Positions 62,507-64,000 of a stretch of DNA of 64,000 nt are shown in pieces. The stretch covers positions 62,001 to 126,000 of the forward strand of contig NZ_JAIUIE010000005.1 of the NCBI RefSeq assembly GCF_020165495.1, read 5' to 3'. The DNA comes from Mesorhizobium sp. BR1-1-16 (GTDB taxonomy: Bacteria; Pseudomonadota; Alphaproteobacteria; Rhizobiales; Kaistiaceae). Under the pieces are notes generated by a model that saw nothing but the letters and a program-made list of their open reading frames with translations, was not told where the DNA came from and did no database searches. How positions within the stretch are numbered: position 1 is the first letter of the stretch; each line of letters opens with the position of its first letter. Both the position numbers and the translations under genes were made by a program.

Positions 62507-62520
62507 GGGATGATATATCA
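62507..62520. promoter_or_regulatory. Candidate GntR operator GGGATGATATATCA
   Basis: It contains the perfect palindrome TGATATATCA (62511-62520). The 11-mer GGGATGATATA recurs in inverse orientation at 63395-63405, just before the ABC binding-protein gene. It lies a few bases from the GntR start, fitting autoregulation. Confidence 0.6.
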
Positions 62521-62525
62521 AATGG

Positions 62526-63260
62526 ATGGTTCTACTAGACCAGCCTTGTCGTGGGGATCAAGAGGTGGGCGGTAAGATTCCGCGCAAGACGGCGCAGGAA
62601 GCCGGAAACGGGCGCCTCCTGAGCGATGTCGCCTATGCGCGCATCCTACAGGTTCTGTTTGAGCGTCGGCTGCCGGCAGGCGCTTTCGTTTCGCAGGCAG
62701 ATCTGGTGGCGCTGACGGGGATCCAGACCGGCCCGCTGCGTGACGCGCTTCGCATCCTCGAAGTCGAAGGCGTCGTCACGATCCATCCGCGGACCGGGAT
62801 CCAATTCGTGAAGCCGGGCCTCGAGCTTGCGCGGTCGACCTATCAATTCCGTGAGTTGATCGAGATCGCGGCCCTCGAGGCGTTCATCGCGTCGGTATCG
62901 GATACAGAGGTCGATGCCCTGATCGAGCGACACCGCGAGGTCATGGACCAGCTCGAACGGGACGGGCTGACCGATGCGGTCATCGATGAGGTGGAGCGCC
63001 TCGAACAGCTCTTTCACGGCACCATCGTGGCCAGCCTCGAGAACAGGCTGATCGATTCAAGCTATCGCCGCATCGACAACTATGTCCGCCTGCTTCGGCT
63101 GGAGCGGCGGCTCACACCGAAGCTGGTCCTGCATTCCCTGCGGGAACATGTCGAGGTCCTCAAGGCGACCCGCCAGCGTAAGCCAACAGCCGCGATAGCC
63201 GCCATGCGGGCCCATTTCTCGGCCGCATTGCAGCGCAGCCTCGGCGTCTATCGCGCTTGA
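62526..63260 (+). CDS. GntR-family (FCD-type) transcriptional regulator
   Basis: Regulator of up to 244 residues. The winged helix reads LLSDVAYARILQVLFERRLPAGAFVSQADLVALTGIQTGPLRDALRILEVEGVVTIHPRTG in order. The FCD helices follow with FRELIEIAALEAFIAS, ERLEQLFHGTIVASLENRLI and HSLREHVEVLKATRQRKPTAAIAAMRAHFSAAL. ATG 62526 gives the longest form; a GTG at 62565 is an alternative with a weak ribosome-binding site. Shared operator sequences with the next gene suggest it represses the ABC importer that starts at 63442. Confidence 0.87.
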   Translation: MVLLDQPCRGDQEVGGKIPRKTAQEAGNGRLLSDVAYARILQVLFERRLPAGAFVSQADLVALTGIQTGPLRDALRILEVEGVVTIHPRTGIQFVKPGLELARSTYQFRELIEIAALEAFIASVSDTEVDALIERHREVMDQLERDGLTDAVIDEVERLEQLFHGTIVASLENRLIDSSYRRIDNYVRLLRLERRLTPKLVLHSLREHVEVLKATRQRKPTAAIAAMRAHFSAALQRSLGVYRA

Positions 63261-63346
63261 GGTGACGAGCGCTGAACACCCCGCCGCAGCCCTCACCAAG
63301 CCGTTTTCAGCATCGCCTTTGAAAGATCATCTATCGAATTAAATCG

Positions 63347-63408
63347 ATCATCCCGCCGGATTGATCGACTAGTCTTGCTTGAATGGATCTCTCCTATATC
63401 ATCCCGCC
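63347..63408 (+). promoter_or_regulatory. Direct repeat ATCATCCCGCC before the ABC binding-protein gene
   Basis: The 11-mer ATCATCCCGCC occurs at 63347-63357 and 63398-63408. The second copy overlaps TATATCATCCC, the inverse of the GntR-gene site at 62507. The promoter of the importer lies in this region. Confidence 0.55.
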
Positions 63409-63441
63409 AAGCCCGAGCGGGCGCACGGAGGAGAGATGGAT

Positions 63442-64000
63442 ATGAGGAAACATGTTCTCGCGGGCGGGCTGGCGGTGGCCATGGCCGCGCTCGCCACGGC
63501 CCCTGGCCAGGCGCAGGAGCCGGTCACGCTGACCTATCTCACCAGCCAGGGCTGGTCTCTCGACGCCCATCAGGCGCTCGCCGAGAAGTTCAAGCAGGAG
63601 ACGGGGATCACGATCGACACCCAGATCGTCCCGGCGGACCAGTATGCGAGTGTCCTCAAGGCGAAGCTCAATTCCGGCGAAGGTCCGGACATCTTCGGAA
63701 GCCAGAGCGGCGGCACCGAATTCCTGAACTACAATGTGGAGAAGAATGCCGTCGATCTTTCCGGGGAAGCGTGGGCCAAGCTGGAGGATCCGCTGGTCGC
63801 TGCCCAGGCAACCGTCAACGGCAAGCTCTACGGCCTCACATTCTGGGATTCGCTCGGCCTCGTCTGGGTGGTGAACTACAGCAAGCCCATCTTCGCCAAA
63901 TACGGCCTCACGGTCCCCAAGACCTATGAGGACCTGAAGGGCACCTGCAAGACCCTGCTCGATAACGGCATCCAGCCGATCTTCGAGCCGTTTTCGAATG
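63442..64000 (+). CDS. Sugar ABC transporter substrate-binding protein (SBP_bac_1), cut by right edge
   Basis: The visible 186 residues start MRKHVLAGGLAVAMAALATAPGQA, a signal peptide, followed by QEPVTLTYLTSQGWSLDAHQALAEKFKQETGI and DIFGSQSGGTEFLNYN, typical of family-1 sugar-binding proteins. GLTFWDSLGLVWVVNYSK also fits. ATG 63442 is 8 bases after AGGAG; an in-frame ATG at 63436 is only 2 bases from it. The gene is open at the window edge, and permease genes probably follow. It lies behind the GntR regulator and is likely under its control. Confidence 0.9.
   Translation, partial: MRKHVLAGGLAVAMAALATAPGQAQEPVTLTYLTSQGWSLDAHQALAEKFKQETGITIDTQIVPADQYASVLKAKLNSGEGPDIFGSQSGGTEFLNYNVEKNAVDLSGEAWAKLEDPLVAAQATVNGKLYGLTFWDSLGLVWVVNYSKPIFAKYGLTVPKTYEDLKGTCKTLLDNGIQPIFEPFSN

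Overview
The window reads as a high-GC alphaproteobacterial chromosome, most likely order Hyphomicrobiales (Rhizobiales). The evidence is the dense packing of sugar-catabolic operons with LacI, GntR and IclR regulators, an IalB-type invasion-associated protein, a rhizobial-type intergenic repeat after the dipeptide-type ABC operon (27106-27168) and a CCGTCATTGCCGGG palindrome (16573-16604). I cannot fix the genus. No tRNA, rRNA, CRISPR array, prophage or intact insertion sequence was seen.

1-4.6 kb: a deoxy-sugar (L-fucose-like) module. It has a Gfo/Idh oxidoreductase cut by the left edge, a LacI regulator, a fuconolactonase-type amidohydrolase and a D-threo-aldose/L-fucose dehydrogenase-type aldo/keto reductase. 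Three GTAACGTTAC-type operators lie at the promoters. A Tat-exported YtcJ-like amidohydrolase follows (4.6-6.35 kb).

6.7-12.3 kb: a copper-handling island. It holds PCu(A)C chaperone, SCO1/SenC, a PepSY membrane protein with a Met/His-rich periplasmic loop, a copper-uptake-associated protein, CopD and CopC, bracketed by two small Cys-rich DUF2946-like proteins.

12.4-16.5 kb: a nickel/cobalt ECF transporter (NikK-like DUF4198, CbiM, NikL-like, CbiQ, CbiO) divergent from a nikR-like gene. The intergenic region carries a near-perfect NikR operator, yet the NikR homologue has lost all four high-affinity nickel ligands.

16.6-29.3 kb: a glycan-utilisation locus. A GHL6-type hydrolase is divergent from a dipeptide-type ABC importer (binding protein, two permeases, fused double ATPase). 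An 854-residue protein resembling a glycoside hydrolase of no family I recognise sits inside the importer operon. LacI and IclR regulators follow.

29.4-34 kb: small accessory genes, then a GntR regulator with an aldo/keto reductase and a short-chain dehydrogenase that share a TAGCCwAATTAG operator. 34-47.2 kb: two divergent catabolic operons around a LacI regulator. On the minus strand are a sugar ABC importer without its own ATPase, aldo/keto reductase, tautomerase, epimerase and amidohydrolase. On the plus strand are a GH5 hydrolase, a decayed four-carbon-acid-sugar kinase, PdxA2, an enolase-superfamily dehydratase and a Gfo/Idh oxidoreductase.

47.3-59 kb: an IalB-like protein and a giant (about 3,660-residue) type V autotransporter. 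Its passenger contains a roughly 5.8-kb array of ~26-28-residue repeats with recent internal duplications. 59.7-64 kb: a GH31 glycosidase, a GntR regulator and the start of another sugar ABC importer cut by the right edge.

Overall the window is an accessory carbohydrate-scavenging region with a transition-metal island and a large surface protein.
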